Assembly (NCBI GenBank): GCA_002751075.1
Contig: NAOQ01000337.1
Coordinates: forward strand, 41,542 to 70,349
Direction of reading: 5' to 3'
DNA from: Ichthyophonus hoferi
Lineage: Eukaryota; Opisthokonta; Ichthyosporea; Ichthyophonida; Ichthyophonidae
DNA: 28,808 bases
Part shown: positions 1-10,613 of the stretch, piece by piece
Layout: each line of letters starts with the position of its first letter
Numbering within the stretch: position 1 is the first letter of the stretch
Translations under genes and position numbers: made by a program
Notes under the pieces: model-generated
Databases searched by the model: none
The model's input: only the letters and a program-made list of their open reading frames with translations
Told to the model about the DNA's origin: nothing

Positions 1-670
1 GCTAAGATGGTAGGCTATATCAGTGTGTGCATTTCATTGATTATAGTCATATAGCTCCCTTTCTATATAAAATAATAGTTGCTCAATTTCATGATAATCA
101 CAAAGCCCTTTTAAACTCCATCAAGCACCAATGAAATGTTCACAATAATATTTTATAAATGGGATCACTTAATCCCATTGGCTTAATCTCTTATCACATT
201 AACCATGAATGCATCGTTTCTATGTTCCCCACAGTACAATATAATATAGATACTAACCCTGCTTTATCCAATCAGCCCCTAAACCATCGTCATAATGACA
301 CTATAGTCCGATTAATACTAGACAGTCTATTTACGCAGTCTTTATTGAATACCATTACCTTCCTACCCTCTTATACCTTTACTTAAAATTACCAGCCAGT
401 ACTTCAGTAAATTATTCATTTTAATTTGAATTTTTTGATGGGCTCTTTCAAGTTATTATATTTTAAAGTGCTAATACTCTATTATGAAAGGTTGTAGATT
501 CTTTAGGGTTTTGATATTTCTAGCATAAAAGCGTTCTTTCTTTCTAGAATTATCATATATCACTCACTATTTCTTAAGCATAAAAAAACTTAAAAGCTAA
601 CAAATAAACTTATTGAATAAGATTTCAAAGCCTATTCAGCCATAGTAGCTCTCTACAATAAACCACCTAC
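1..670. other. Probable legumain intron 1 and flank, no gene seen
   Basis: AT-rich sequence downstream of the legumain donor site on the minus strand. I looked for the next legumain exon (the ADxCHAYQ-like segment that follows RHQ in the family) and did not find it, so intron 1 probably runs past the left edge. The open frame on the plus strand near 159-386 has no family features and is taken as chance. Confidence 0.5.
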
Positions 671-856
671 CTGATGACGATAGTTATACCACTCTTCACT
701 ACCTGCCACAAGAACAGCCCAATTATCACCCTTCGCAGCAGGCCTGGGCTTTAGGAATGTGGGACCGGTCAGGAAGTCAATGAAGTTTTTCACTACGGTC
801 AAATTGAAGGCCTGACATACCGTGGCTAAAGAAAATAAAAGCAACAGAGACCTCAT
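671..856 (-). CDS. LGMN: Legumain-like asparaginyl endopeptidase, first coding exon (partial gene)
   Basis: Legumain is a lysosomal/secretory cysteine protease of family C13 that cuts after asparagine. The exon starts at the ATG at 856-854 and encodes 62 residues. Residues 1-16 form a signal peptide (MRSLLLLFSLATVCQA), and near the end is the family hallmark WAVLVAGSEEWYNYRHQ, which matches the WVVIVAGSNGWYNYRHQ start of animal legumains. The frame stops being family-like exactly at CAG|GTAGGT, a strong phase-0 donor with its GT at 670-669. Catalytic His and Cys lie in later exons outside the window, so activity cannot be judged. The stretch between signal peptide and hallmark is a short propeptide-like linker. 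The related GPI8 transamidase shares part of the motif, but the N-terminal layout fits legumain better. Confidence 0.85.
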
Positions 857-902
857 GTTTCAATTTTGAAGAAGGATTGGAAAGATGCAGTTGGATGGGC
901 CT

Positions 903-910
903 CTTTTATA
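903..910 (-). promoter_or_regulatory. TATA box of the legumain-like gene
   Basis: On the minus strand this reads TATAAAAG, a near-perfect TATA box, in the context CAGCTATAAAAGAGGCCC. It sits about 50 bases before the legumain ATG, so initiation about 25-30 bases downstream would give a 5' UTR of roughly 20-25 nt. Position and sequence both fit. No initiator element was clear. Confidence 0.6.
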
Positions 911-2449
911 GCTGACCAGGGGTATTGACATGTTAGAACTAAGAGTATACAGTAGGTTGTATTAACAAAAAGCATACCTTCATCCGCAACAACTAGATAT
1001 ATAGATGGAAAGAGAGAGGAGAGGGAATATTTGAAAGTGTGGATAAATAGTTGTGGAATATACCTTGAGAGGCAACAGAGAGAAACAGTCAAGTACAGCC
1101 TGTTGAAGTGTAAAGATCTGGATGTGAACAAGAAGTAATGTGATGTCCAGAGGTCAAGGTGTGTCAAGACGCTTCAACGCAAACTTGATAATATTATTCC
1201 TATTATTATTATGTTGTTATTGTTGTTTCTAATTAGATATGAACAAGAACATATTTATATGTATTCTTATCTTATCTCATTATGTTAATGAATGACATTA
1301 TTTTCCTATTTGTTACAAAAAAAAACCAAATAATAAACAGAGTAGGCCGACCGCTAGGGCTGTAAGATTATTGCAATTAGATTATACGTATGAATTTTCT
1401 AGGGGGGGTCTAAAATTAAAATTTCGGTATTAATTAGAGTACGTATATTATGTAATTATACTTTTGCCCAGTTAGACTAATTAATTATCCTTGGGTTAAT
1501 AGAGCTTTTCTCATTGGTGGGATAAGATGAATTTCTCCGGTGTAATTAAAATTAACGGTGTATATTACATATATAATTAAAGGCAAAGTACTTTTGCTTT
1601 TGTGTGCGTTTACGAGAAATTTGGATTTTTCTGTTTATACCGCATATGTATAAGCGGACCCTTTATTATTGATTTTTGATTGTTGTTTTCTTTAATACTT
1701 CGTTTTGCAGTGGATGTTCTTTGTTTGTTAACGCTGTTCAATAATCTCAATGAAACTAATCATAAATATTCTTATTGACTATTGACTATAAATATTCTTA
1801 TTAACTGTAATTGAATATAATTGTTATGCTAAATGGTACAAATTTTTATATAGAGAAAAACCATTGTAATTCTTTTAATATTGTTAAATTCATGCCCCTG
1901 TCTACCTTATCTAGGTCGCCATACCCCTTTATGAGTCTTGATAGATATAGATAGATATAGATACGAAGTTTTATCTTTTTTTCTTTAACAAGAGTACTTA
2001 ACACTTGGTTGTCTTTATATATGTTAAAATTGATATTTATCAACATGTACTGCATCGCCTTGTAATAGCTATGTACGATGCTACCTTGTTCAAGTGTACT
2101 ATCATTATAATTATGATAGCTAGAGTAAGTCTTCAGCCAAAGCCTGAACTAGGATAATATATGTTTTTAACTATTAATTACAACTTAATAAGTAGGGCTA
2201 AAAGTTAAGGGCCGTCTTAAAGGTCATTTAGTATATTTAAATAATCTACCGAGCTCCCGTTAGAGGTTATGCAAAAGTCAACAAGTTATTCTTTTGCTTA
2301 GCTCTATTATAGTTAAGCACTCTTAATTATATAATTAGTGTATATATGGACTTTAATCTGGACCCGCTTTTAATAGTTACTATACAATAATAAAAGGTGC
2401 GAGTGCATGTATTATTTGTGACGCTAAATAAAAAAACACGAGTCTTTAC
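911..2449. other. Intergenic AT-rich DNA, no supported gene
   Basis: Reads as low-complexity AT-rich sequence with short TTATTATT runs near 1195-1215 and a small GATA repeat near 1941-1962. On the minus strand there is a donor-like CTCAAG|GTATAT near 1067 and a small acceptor/donor pair near 990-1005. These could be untranslated exons of a neighbouring transcript, but no coding frame supports that. Confidence 0.4.
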
Positions 2450-2525
2450 CTACGGAACATGCCAATAGTGTCAAACAGAAGACAATCGCTACCACTACCC
2501 CTAGAAGCAGACAATACCTAGGCAT
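2450..2525 (-). CDS. Candidate signal-peptide exon of an unidentified secreted or membrane protein
   Basis: An ATG at 2525-2523 opens 25 codons plus one base: MPRYCLLLGVVVAIVFCLTL followed by LACSV. The segment then meets a good donor (CCGTAG|GTAAAG, GT at 2449-2448) in phase 1. A short hydrophobic core ending in a phase-1 donor is typical of first exons of secreted proteins. The segment is also less AT-rich than its surroundings. I could not find a convincing next exon between here and the legumain gene on the same strand, so this may be a chance hydrophobic frame, a decayed gene, or a gene whose later exons are short and diverged. Confidence 0.3.
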
Positions 2526-3320
2526 CAAGAAACAACTACCTATGTGTGTAAGTGTGATTAAACCCGAGGGATATCCAACCCTTTCAATAACTGCGGGACC
2601 AGGTCACCTGTGACATCACATACTCTAAAAGGCCTGGCAGTAAAAGATGTTTATCTGCCACTGTCACTCAACTTATAGTTCTTGTTTCTTCAGCTTAATC
2701 ACATTTACAATATAATTACAACAATATTAATATTGTCCTAAATGAGCATTTTAACTTGGCCAATTGAGCCACGATATAAAACAAAGTCACCACTGAAGAG
2801 TGAATAACCAATCATATTATATAAAAGAGTAATTAACAGTAATTAACAGACCATTGTCCCAGGCTCTGTCTTCTGTATATTTAAAGCTTGCCCATTACCA
2901 TTATTATTATGTTAAGAGAGAACCATAAAGCACTACTATATGCAAATGTAATTATATAAGAGCATATAGCCATTTATAAAAAATGACACTATCTACATCT
3001 ACGTATGATCTATATGTGGAAGTATGCATTTAATATTTTGTTTTTAATAGATCGATTACGAAAAAGGAATCATCAATTGCAAATACATTTTGAAATGATG
3101 TACTATACCTGGTAGAGTATCTGCAATTAATGGTGATACTGTCAAAAATAAACTTCGTATTGTGCTTGCAATGGTGCCATCTGCTATAGTCTATGTTTAG
3201 TTGCCATATATTAAGGGCTTTTACAAGATGTTGTGTTGCCATTGGCAATTACTAAGGAAAAATTTTAAAAGATAATTAAGTGTAGTAGTGTAGCCACCAC
3301 ATTAGGGCAATGTTTGCATT
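2526..3320. other. Intergenic region, no gene seen
   Basis: Contains a moderately GC-rich patch at about 2560-2640 with the near-palindrome GGTCACCTGTGACATCA around 2602-2618, which could be a regulatory site upstream of the candidate exon at 2450-2525. The remainder up to the TFIIIA stop codon is AT-rich with no protein-like frame. No AATAAA was recognised close to the TFIIIA stop. Confidence 0.35.
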
Positions 3321-4792
3321 TCATTGGCTAGGCTCTAGTAAGTCGGAATCATTGCCCTCAGATGCGGGCCAGGCTTGACCAATCAGTCCATTACGAAGCA
3401 TTGTTTTGATACGTCTTTCATCTGCCTTCATCCTTGCTTCTATTGGATCAATCCCCTGTGGAAGAAGGACAGCAAGAGGGTAGTATACAAAGAGAAAGAA
3501 AGGATAAAGAGAGTCAAGGAAATAAGTCAAAGAAATAGAACTTAAAAGAAAATTTTAAAATAGAGTGCATGTACGCTTTGGTAAATCATACATACTAAAT
3601 GAAAAAGACGTGGGAATCACACCATAATTCACTACCAATGAAAGATACCCATAGAGATTTGATCATGAAATATATAGGTTGCTATGGTTACCCAAGTCAA
3701 TGTCCAAATAGTATTCACTACTATGTAACCTTCTCTGATTTGATGGGTGATTATGGCTTGTGGTCTCAACAGTCATATATATATATATATAATGTTATAA
3801 TTTACTGTATGATACAATACAAAGCATACAATATCTGTACTATATTAGACTGTACTAGACTGTACTATACTACATATATTAAACCATATAGTTTCTCTGC
3901 ACTCATTGTTAGACTTATTAGACGTATCATATGATCGTCTGACAATTCTTCCGAGCCTGTATATAAACATATAGCGAGTGAGAGAGAGAGGGGGGGGTGC
4001 TGGGTAGAGAGGGAGATAGAGAGAGAAAGAAATAGGATACACTATATATAAGAGTAAATACCTGTGTATGAACTTTATCATAGTGATTTATAAGTGATTG
4101 GCGGTGTGCAAATTGGCGCCCACAGTTCTCCTCCTCACATACAAACCTACCTGCCCCCTCATGGTTGACAGAAAAATGGGTAGAGAGGCCAGAGGCCTGG
4201 AGATAGGGAGGGGGTGGGTGGGATATGTTATGATATGATAGGATAGAATAGGGTAAGGATATGATATGTGGTATCTTATTGGGGCATATGGTGGGAAATA
4301 TGTCGCTACAATATATAGAGTGGAGTGAGGTGGAAGAGATACCAATAGCACGCCTAGTTTGTTGCTATCACACTACTTATTATTAAATATAGATGTCATA
4401 TAGCCCTAGATACGTAATTGGTCATAAACCCTTGTGATATGGTTTACCACACTCCTTCTCATAGGAAATAAGGTCAGTGATTGGTGAGTACATAAAGGGT
4501 AATTTCATTGGTAAAAGATCGTATGTTACATATATATCTTTAAGTACAACAATGACTTACTGTGGTATATTTCTTTTTGCACCCCTCGGCCGTACAAGTA
4601 AAGATCTCTCGATTGGCTGTATGGATCTTCATGTGTTCTATATATGGTAATGTATAGAGAGATTAGATTGGGTAGGTCTAGTAGGAGAGTAGAAAAATAT
4701 GCAACACACTCCTATAATAAATAGTGCTAGCCTGTTGCTATTTGTGGGTATTGACGTTATTTGGTGTTTTGTTAAGCATACATTTGTATATA

Positions 4793-4830
<38 letters not shown>

Positions 4831-6793
4831 GCTATAAATGTGTTTCTATGAAACGACATCGCCATACATCTCCTTTACCCTGTAAACCTGCAGGCCTATG
4901 GAAGGTCTTCTGACAGGTCGGACACGAATGGCCATGCACCATGTTGCGATGACCAATAAGATCTGACCATCTAGTAAAATTTGCTGTGCATCCTTCCTTA
5001 TCACACTTGTATTCTGATTGAATACTTCCATTAGTATAGTGTACATAGTGTTAGTATATAGTAATTGATGTCGTTGTCTTATTATCATTGCTAGTATGCA
5101 TGCATTGATGATTATCGTTACTATGGAAACATTAATCCAAGTGCAAAGAGAGAAAAAAAGAAAAGAGAAAATAAGGCAAACAACATACGTGAATATAACC
5201 AGAAGAGATAATGCAGTTGTGATGTACAGCAAGAATTTTGATAAGAAAAACTATATAATATATTACAAGCCTACTCTAATGTTAATACCTGTACCCCTAT
5301 ACACTATACGCTATAGAGGACAGAGTGTAGACTATAAACTATATCCTATAGACTATATATTATATGTTATAGACTATATCCTATATACTACATACTATGT
5401 ACTATAAACTCTACCCTATACCCTACACACTAATACACTATACATCAGGAAAGATCGCTTACCCCTATTATGTGACTTCATATGACGCTCTAATTTAGCC
5501 CTAGACATAAGGGAGGCCTGACAACCAGGGTGAAGGCAGATGTAGGGCATAACCCCAGTGTGCTGATATTCATGGGCTCGCAGGAGAGAGTGCTTACTGA
5601 AACCTTGATTGCATTCCTCACACTATGAGGGGGTAATACATTGACTGTACGTATGATGCCGGGTGATAAATGGTAGGGATGATTGGCAGGGACAAGGAGG
5701 GGGTTGCACAGTCCCACTAGTACAGAGTACACATACATACATACATACATACATAAATACATACATACATACCTACATATATACATACATACATACATGC
5801 ATCCATGCATACACCTATAGAAAAAAACTTTAATAATTCTTTATATTAGCAAATATTTGACTAAGAAAAATGAGGTAGTGATGTCCCAGTTATCTATCTT
5901 TTTCTTCAACTATGTATATGTATATCTATATGTATATGTATATGACACTGTACCTTAAAAGGCAACGTCTTGTTGTGTTGTCGTAGGTGTCTTTTAAGAT
6001 GATGGCTGACTACATAGGCGGCCTCACATCCTTCTACCGTACACTTATATCTCCTATCTCCTGTATGCTGTCTCATATGTCGCTGTAGATGGCATTTACG
6101 GGTAAAGGTATGGTGGCAATCAGGATATTCACACGGAAAAGGCCTCTGGGCAAAATAAAAATATTATTAACAATATATTATTTAAATGTGATATAGTAGG
6201 AGTATGTATATATTGCATGGTTGCATAACTAATATGAACACAAGGAGAAGAGTATGATTACTCTATATAAGCGATGTATATCCCGTATAACCCTATATGT
6301 AGCTCTCCTCCTACAGCTGTATTATAAATCCCTGCTTACAACAACATCAACCAACCCCTACTTCATTCCTATGAGTAAACTGGTGTTCCTCTAGTCTACA
6401 GGGTCGTGTAAAGACCTTGAAGCAGCCTTCATAGCTACAAGTATACTTCTTCTCTCTCGTTCCGGAGCTAGACATAGACCCACACCTTGATCGTGGTCTG
6501 CAAATAAACTCATCTTCTCTCTCTCCTACCTCCCTTCCCTCACTCTCTACTTCTCCAATTTCTACAATCTTCCTCCTTAACTCGTTTATTCCATCAATGA
6601 AATTACTCTCATGAGAATCAATCCTAACGGAATTTATTCCAACCTCCTTGTTTTTCATCATATTATTTAACCTGGGTTGTGAGGCAAGGGAGGTAATTAT
6701 TGTAGGACTGGTGCTACGTCTACGTTTTACTCCATTATTTTCCCCTAGTGTAGGTGAGAGATGATCATTCTCAATAATAGTCGACTGTACCAT
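3321..6793 (-). CDS. GTF3A: Transcription factor IIIA, nine C2H2 zinc fingers, seven exons
   Basis: TFIIIA binds the internal control region of 5S rRNA genes to start RNA polymerase III assembly, and also binds 5S RNA. Exons, joined by hand: 6793-6362, 6145-5954, 5622-5463, 5013-4879, 4637-4561, 4196-4062, 3455-3321; about 421 residues. Every junction keeps frame and completes a finger or linker (for example THRNE|RPFPC, LPFK|CEEC). Nine fingers span residues 119-375. Cys spacing is 4 in fingers 1, 2, 3, 5, 6, 8 and 9, and 2 in fingers 4 and 7; all nine have 12 residues between Cys 2 and His 1. Fingers 7 and 8 are split by introns. Nine tandem fingers with TFIIIA-type long CxxxxC knuckles is the family signature. 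The N-terminal 118 residues are long, charged and probably disordered, with a KRRRS nuclear-localisation-like cluster; the last 44 residues form a basic/helical then acidic tail. An acceptor-like TTTTTGTAG at 6833-6825 suggests a 5' UTR intron. Confidence 0.93.
3776..3791. repeat. (TA)n microsatellite
   Basis: Short uninterrupted AT dinucleotide run inside TFIIIA intron 6. Confidence 0.8.
3976..4031. repeat. GA-rich purine tract
   Basis: Imperfect GAGA repeat with a G7 run on the plus strand, in TFIIIA intron 6 just downstream of the exon 6 donor. On the transcribed strand it is a long pyrimidine tract. Confidence 0.7.
4795..4826. repeat. (AT)n microsatellite
   Basis: About 16 AT units in TFIIIA intron 4; likely length-polymorphic. 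Confidence 0.9.
5293..5441. repeat. Degenerate CTATA-rich minisatellite
   Basis: Imperfect tandem copies of CTATA(G/C)ACTATA-like units in TFIIIA intron 3. Unit length wanders around 10-14 bases; palindromic half-units such as ACTATAGT-like strings could fold. Confidence 0.7.
5731..5811. repeat. (ATAC)n tetranucleotide microsatellite
   Basis: Long, slightly interrupted CATACATA array in TFIIIA intron 2. The minus-strand open frame rich in MYVCMY over this stretch is a translation of the repeat and not a protein. Confidence 0.9.
5911..5943. repeat. (TATATG)n microsatellite
   Basis: TATGTATATGTATATCTATA-type hexamer repeat at the 5' side of TFIIIA intron 2, ending about 10 bases from the exon 2 donor. 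Confidence 0.7.
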
Positions 6794-6824
6794 TGTGGTT
6801 GCCGTGGCTTTTCTGGTGTGAATA

Positions 6825-7855
6825 CTACAAAAATAGAATATAAAGTTATATTACTTAGCCTTTATGCATATATAGTATCGTGTTGTCCACTGTTGTAGTG
6901 ACTATTGTTGTGTTACAAAGTGCTGTGCTATATATCTAAAAATATATAGGTAGTGTATGTGTGTAATAATATGTATGCATAGGTTATGTATAGCTATTGG
7001 AGGTTACTAATATTATTTGTTATAAGGTAAACTCGAGCTAAGCCAATCTTGTAGATTGTTCCTAATATGTTAGGTTATCCAATTATTGTATTGGACAATC
7101 GGTTATAGATCGGTGGAAAATGGAAGTAAGCGCGATTGCATGAAATCTGAACTACAAGATACTTTTGTGTTTTTAATAATATACTTTAGTATCATTTACA
7201 AACCCAATGCATATACATATATATAATTAGTCAATAAAATTTTAATTCTTATATCTATGCATAAAAAAAAAACAAGCACCAAGAGCATTTTTGTTATGAA
7301 ATTATAACTACACAATAAAGGGGAAAAGAATTATGTCTTGTATATTAAATGGGTTTGATGGAATTACACTTTCCATAAGAGAATAAAACTTAATATGGTA
7401 TATCTCTTACTGCTAATGCACAACTCACAACTATGGCTGGCTTTTAATTTTTTCCATTTAATGCTAAATATTATTATTTTATCTCTAAAATGCAAGGTTT
7501 TCAACCAAGAACTGTATAATTATAGAAATGTATACATATTATCTATACATATTATATATTGGCGTTGGCTCTAAGATTAAACTGTCCCTGCCTGTAAACT
7601 ACACACTAGATTCCACCCACTAGTAACTTTTTAAGCATCTTTTGATGGAAAGGGAAAAGAGGTTGTATTTATACAACGAGCTAGTTTATGGATATTATGA
7701 CTGATTATTATAGCTAACAGCTTAGCACGGTCAAAGGTTAGATCAATTTCTGTATGCTTTGCATGAATGTTGCTATGCGTAGAGGAATAAAACGAACTAT
7801 ATTGTTGGTACATCTTATTAATAGGTGGAAATCCTAAAAAAATTTATCGAAATAA
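6825..7855. other. Upstream flank of TFIIIA, no gene seen
   Basis: AT-rich sequence with scattered ATTGG/CCAAT motifs (for example near 7080 and 7096) that could serve TFIIIA transcription. No TATA box was convincing. A small minus-strand frame near 7631-7813 has no protein-like composition and is not called. Confidence 0.35.
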
Positions 7856-7993
7856 CATACTACAGAATACAACCTAGAAAGAATTTCACTTGCAGTCGAC
7901 ACTGAGGAGTATAAGCGTATCAGACTTCTACTAGAGAGAGGAAGTGGTATCCTTTATGTCTCCTCTAATTCGGTAGCAGAAGTAGGGCATTGA
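7856..7993 (+). other. Coding-like fragment, unidentified
   Basis: A 45-codon open stretch without an ATG contains a good acceptor (TTTCACTTGCAG, ending 7895) followed by DTEEYKRIRLLLERGSG and then YVSSNSVAEVGH before a stop. Amino-acid usage is much more protein-like than in surrounding frames. It could be a terminal exon or a decayed piece of a domestic or mobile gene. I do not recognise the family with any certainty. Confidence 0.25.
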
Positions 7994-8185
7994 TATAAAA
8001 GAAAATTATCCTAGCAAATAGTATTCTTTTTATATTAATATGTTCAGTTATTAAATAAGAAATAATGTATAAATATCAGATTATAACTTGTGTTTTTTGT
8101 TAAGTTTCCAAGATAACCAAAACTAGCATCCTGCACTTGTTTTTGTACTCGATTGTTTATTATTTCAAGGCGAAATGGATTAGTT

Positions 8186-8201
8186 GATTCTAATTAGAAT
8201 C
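8186..8201. repeat. Perfect 16-bp palindrome GATTCTAATTAGAATC
   Basis: Exact inverted repeat just before family 2 copy a. The half TTGATTCTAATT recurs about 260 bases further on (near 8446-8457), just upstream of the TATA-like ATAATAAAAG of that module, so it may be a repeated regulatory site of the element. Confidence 0.5.
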
Positions 8202-8280
8202 GATGGTGTACTAAATTTTATATATTGTATCAGTCTAAATAAGAAGCAAATATGGCTCTCCTGAGAATATATTAAAATAG

Positions 8281-8611
8281 TAATTGTATATTCAAATATT
8301 GTATACAATAATATTATTAGCAAGTTGTAATCAAAATTATAAACGCGCGTCTAATCCCTAGAGCACGTACGTAACCACGTGTTTATACAAGTTGTTTAAG
8401 TTCACGGCATCGACGACGTAATTGGCCCTATTAATAGTAAGCGATTGATTCTAATTGAAACCGATTAACCAATCCCAAGGTGAAAATAATAAAAGACAAT
8501 CCAGTATACGAGCAAGTGCTGGATGCTAGCTTTGACTATCTTGGAAACTCAAAAAGAACTACAAGTTCTGTTTTTCTGGTATTTATACATTCTTTCTTTT
8601 TATTTATGTAG
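8281..8611 (+). repeat. Family 2 leader-like repeat, copy a
   Basis: Matches 27239-27574 at both ends and in the middle. The first 37 bases (TAATTGTATATTCAAA, then an ATTGTATACAAT palindrome) differ at only two positions between copies. Then come ATAATAAAAG (about 8487), CCAGTATACGAGCAAGTGCT versus CCAGCATAACTGCAAGTACA, and finally the acceptor-like TTCTTTCTTTTTATTTATGTAG ending at 8611. Total length from core to acceptor is 331 bases here and 336 in copy b. It looks like a promoter plus 5' leader of a mobile element. A coding-like stretch follows the acceptor (QDLDKLCERWLYSCWPRLI and on) but is not recognised. Confidence 0.6.
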
Positions 8612-8907
8612 CTGTCAAGATCTTGATAAACTTTGTGAACGCTGGTTATATAGTTGTTGGCCCAGGTTAATATCAGTTGATCTTGTGATAAACACAAGAG
8701 ATATATATCTTCGTTTTGGAGTTCTACCGAGCTATGTTTTTACTAAGCTATTTTTTAATGATTCTTCAATGAATCATTCTGCTGTTATATATTTTGTTGT
8801 ATCATAAATCAATATATATAATTTAATACCAATGGCCAACACTATCTAGTAGACTATGGAGAATTCCTGGGCTAGACTTCACTCAACAACATCATGAAGT
8901 ATACAGC

Positions 8908-10613
8908 CTAAGACCTGTAGGAGCTGGAACGTTCCGGTCCTGACTTCTTAATTTTTCTAAATTTTAAGCTTGGATCAAGCTTTACATCCCTACAATTGAT
9001 GGGTTGAGTCTTACGAAAGTTACCTCCCACGGGTTTACCAACGTCATTATGAAGAGATCTACGGTTAGGACCCAAGTAGCCAAGTTAGTATTAGACAAGA
9101 TGGCCTACCCCCTGACCACCTTATTTACATAACCCTACTAACCAATAAAAAAAATAAAAAATAAGGGGAGTCATTACCTTAACATCTCCAACTGTTCCAT
9201 TGTGACTACAGCGGGGGTTCCAAGGACAGTCCACACTACTGCCTCATTGCAGCTAGGGGTTGTCAAGGACCCCATGTAGCGATACGTTGGCCCACTACTC
9301 AATAGTGTAGTCAGGGACAACGTCAGCCTGACGGAAACAGTGGAAGGCCTAGCGACATCGGTAAAGTTAATTTGTTTAAAGATCTCATTGATGGCAGGAT
9401 TGGAAGTTTCACCAATCTGCAGGGGGTAATGATGGCAGGAGGGAAGGCAAGTTAATAATAATAATTAGTCCTTCAGGTCCTGTGACTATAGTAGAATCTA
9501 ATTGGACCAGTGTGTATAAGGGAGGCGGGGGGAATACCTTCAAGAAGACACCAATCACAGCCAGGGCATCTCGTTCCTTAGATTTCAGGGCATCAGTGAC
9601 ACTGTTGTGACCCCGTTTTACATGTACAAGATGCATTTCTCCTGCATATTGCGTCCCATTCACTTGATGCTCAGATCCCTCTCCATTGTTAGTGCCCCAG
9701 TGGAAATGTATCTGGACGAGCCTGTCCTGATTGGTCAGCAAAGTGCATGGCAACCAATAAAGCCATCGTAGGTCTAAAATAATATTGGCTGAAAATTATA
9801 TAATAACAAGCCAATTGGATATAGGTTTTATTACTATGTATTCATAAACCTACAGTAGGGGAAGACGGAAGACCCAGCCTAGTCATTTAGATATGATAGA
9901 TAGAAAATATAACTATATATAGAGGGATAATAATCATCATAGATATTCTTTGTATAGATAATTGCTTAGACAAATAAAAACTAAACAAAAAGCTAAGCAA
10001 CTATATAAGGGGAGGGCAAGGGTAGGGGAGGGGTGATATACCACCCCTAGATAGCAATACAACAACATATACACACCTATATGTGTCAGGTAGGTTAGCG
10101 CCGCCAATGCGATATCTATTTTTTGGAAGGTTACCATCTTTTACGGCTAGTTCCAGGCCGTGACCATTATTGATTACCTTCCACTCATTCTCTATCTCAG
10201 GATAGCGAACCCAGAGAGTCCCTAGTTTTGAAAGCTGTAAAGGGCATATGGTTAGAACCCCAAAACGGGCATGGAGGGGGATAGGTAAAGCAGAAAAAGA
10301 AGGCTACAGTAAACACTATAACAACCAGAAAATATATGGCTATTTTACCATAACGGGGGATAGGTAAATAGATAAAAAGGACATATCGAGAAATACAATA
10401 GACAGCCTAACATCTGGAAGTAGTTGTTAGCTGGTAACGAGGGTAGTTATTCACCGTTGTATCTTCAAGGTTCACAGGTGATTGGTTCAGGCCAACGTTA
10501 CAATCCCCACCCCACAACTCCTGATGGTTGTACTCAAACGGACTTTGAGCTAGGGTGCAGCCTACACTGTAAAGGGTCACACCCCACACCGCCCACCACG
10601 ATATTGCTGGCAT
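8908..10613 (-). CDS. Secreted alpha-carbonic anhydrase, five exons
   Basis: Interconverts CO2 and bicarbonate. Exons: 10613-10455, 10234-10077, 9721-9538, 9416-9178, 9058-8908; about 296 residues. All internal joins keep frame and restore family motifs ([22 protein letters not shown]). Residues 1-22 form a signal peptide. Seen: NQSPVNL near residue 45, proton-shuttle position in NNGH (His78), zinc ligands His111 and His113 (HFHW) and His136 (EMHLVH), the gate Glu123 (SEHQ), Thr219 in SLTTPSC, and the C-terminal [11 protein letters not shown] block. Cys38 and Cys223 sit where secreted members form a disulfide. All catalytic residues are present, so an active extracellular or secretory-pathway enzyme is expected. 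The least certain join is exon 1/2 (ACG|GTGAAT donor), which leaves that loop short. The tail after residue 270 is basic and serine-rich, with no clear GPI or membrane anchor. Animal secreted CAs can serve acid-base balance or carbonate skeleton formation; which applies here is unknown. Confidence 0.94.

Noticed and set aside
853-1167. Minus-strand 104-codon frame upstream of legumain
   Set aside because: It covers the TATA box and 5' region of the legumain gene and shows no family features.
3599-3934. Plus-strand 111-codon frame
   Set aside because: It lies antisense in TFIIIA intron 6, includes a TA repeat and is dominated by I and Y codons expected from AT-rich DNA.
5490-5810. Minus-strand frame rich in MYVCMY
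   Set aside because: It is a translation of the ATAC microsatellite plus an off-frame reading of TFIIIA exon 3.
5954-6145. TFIIIA finger 3 with one residue too few between Cys and His
   Set aside because: A first reading dropped a codon; rereading GTAGTCAGCCATCATCTTAA gives two His codons and the normal 12-residue spacing.
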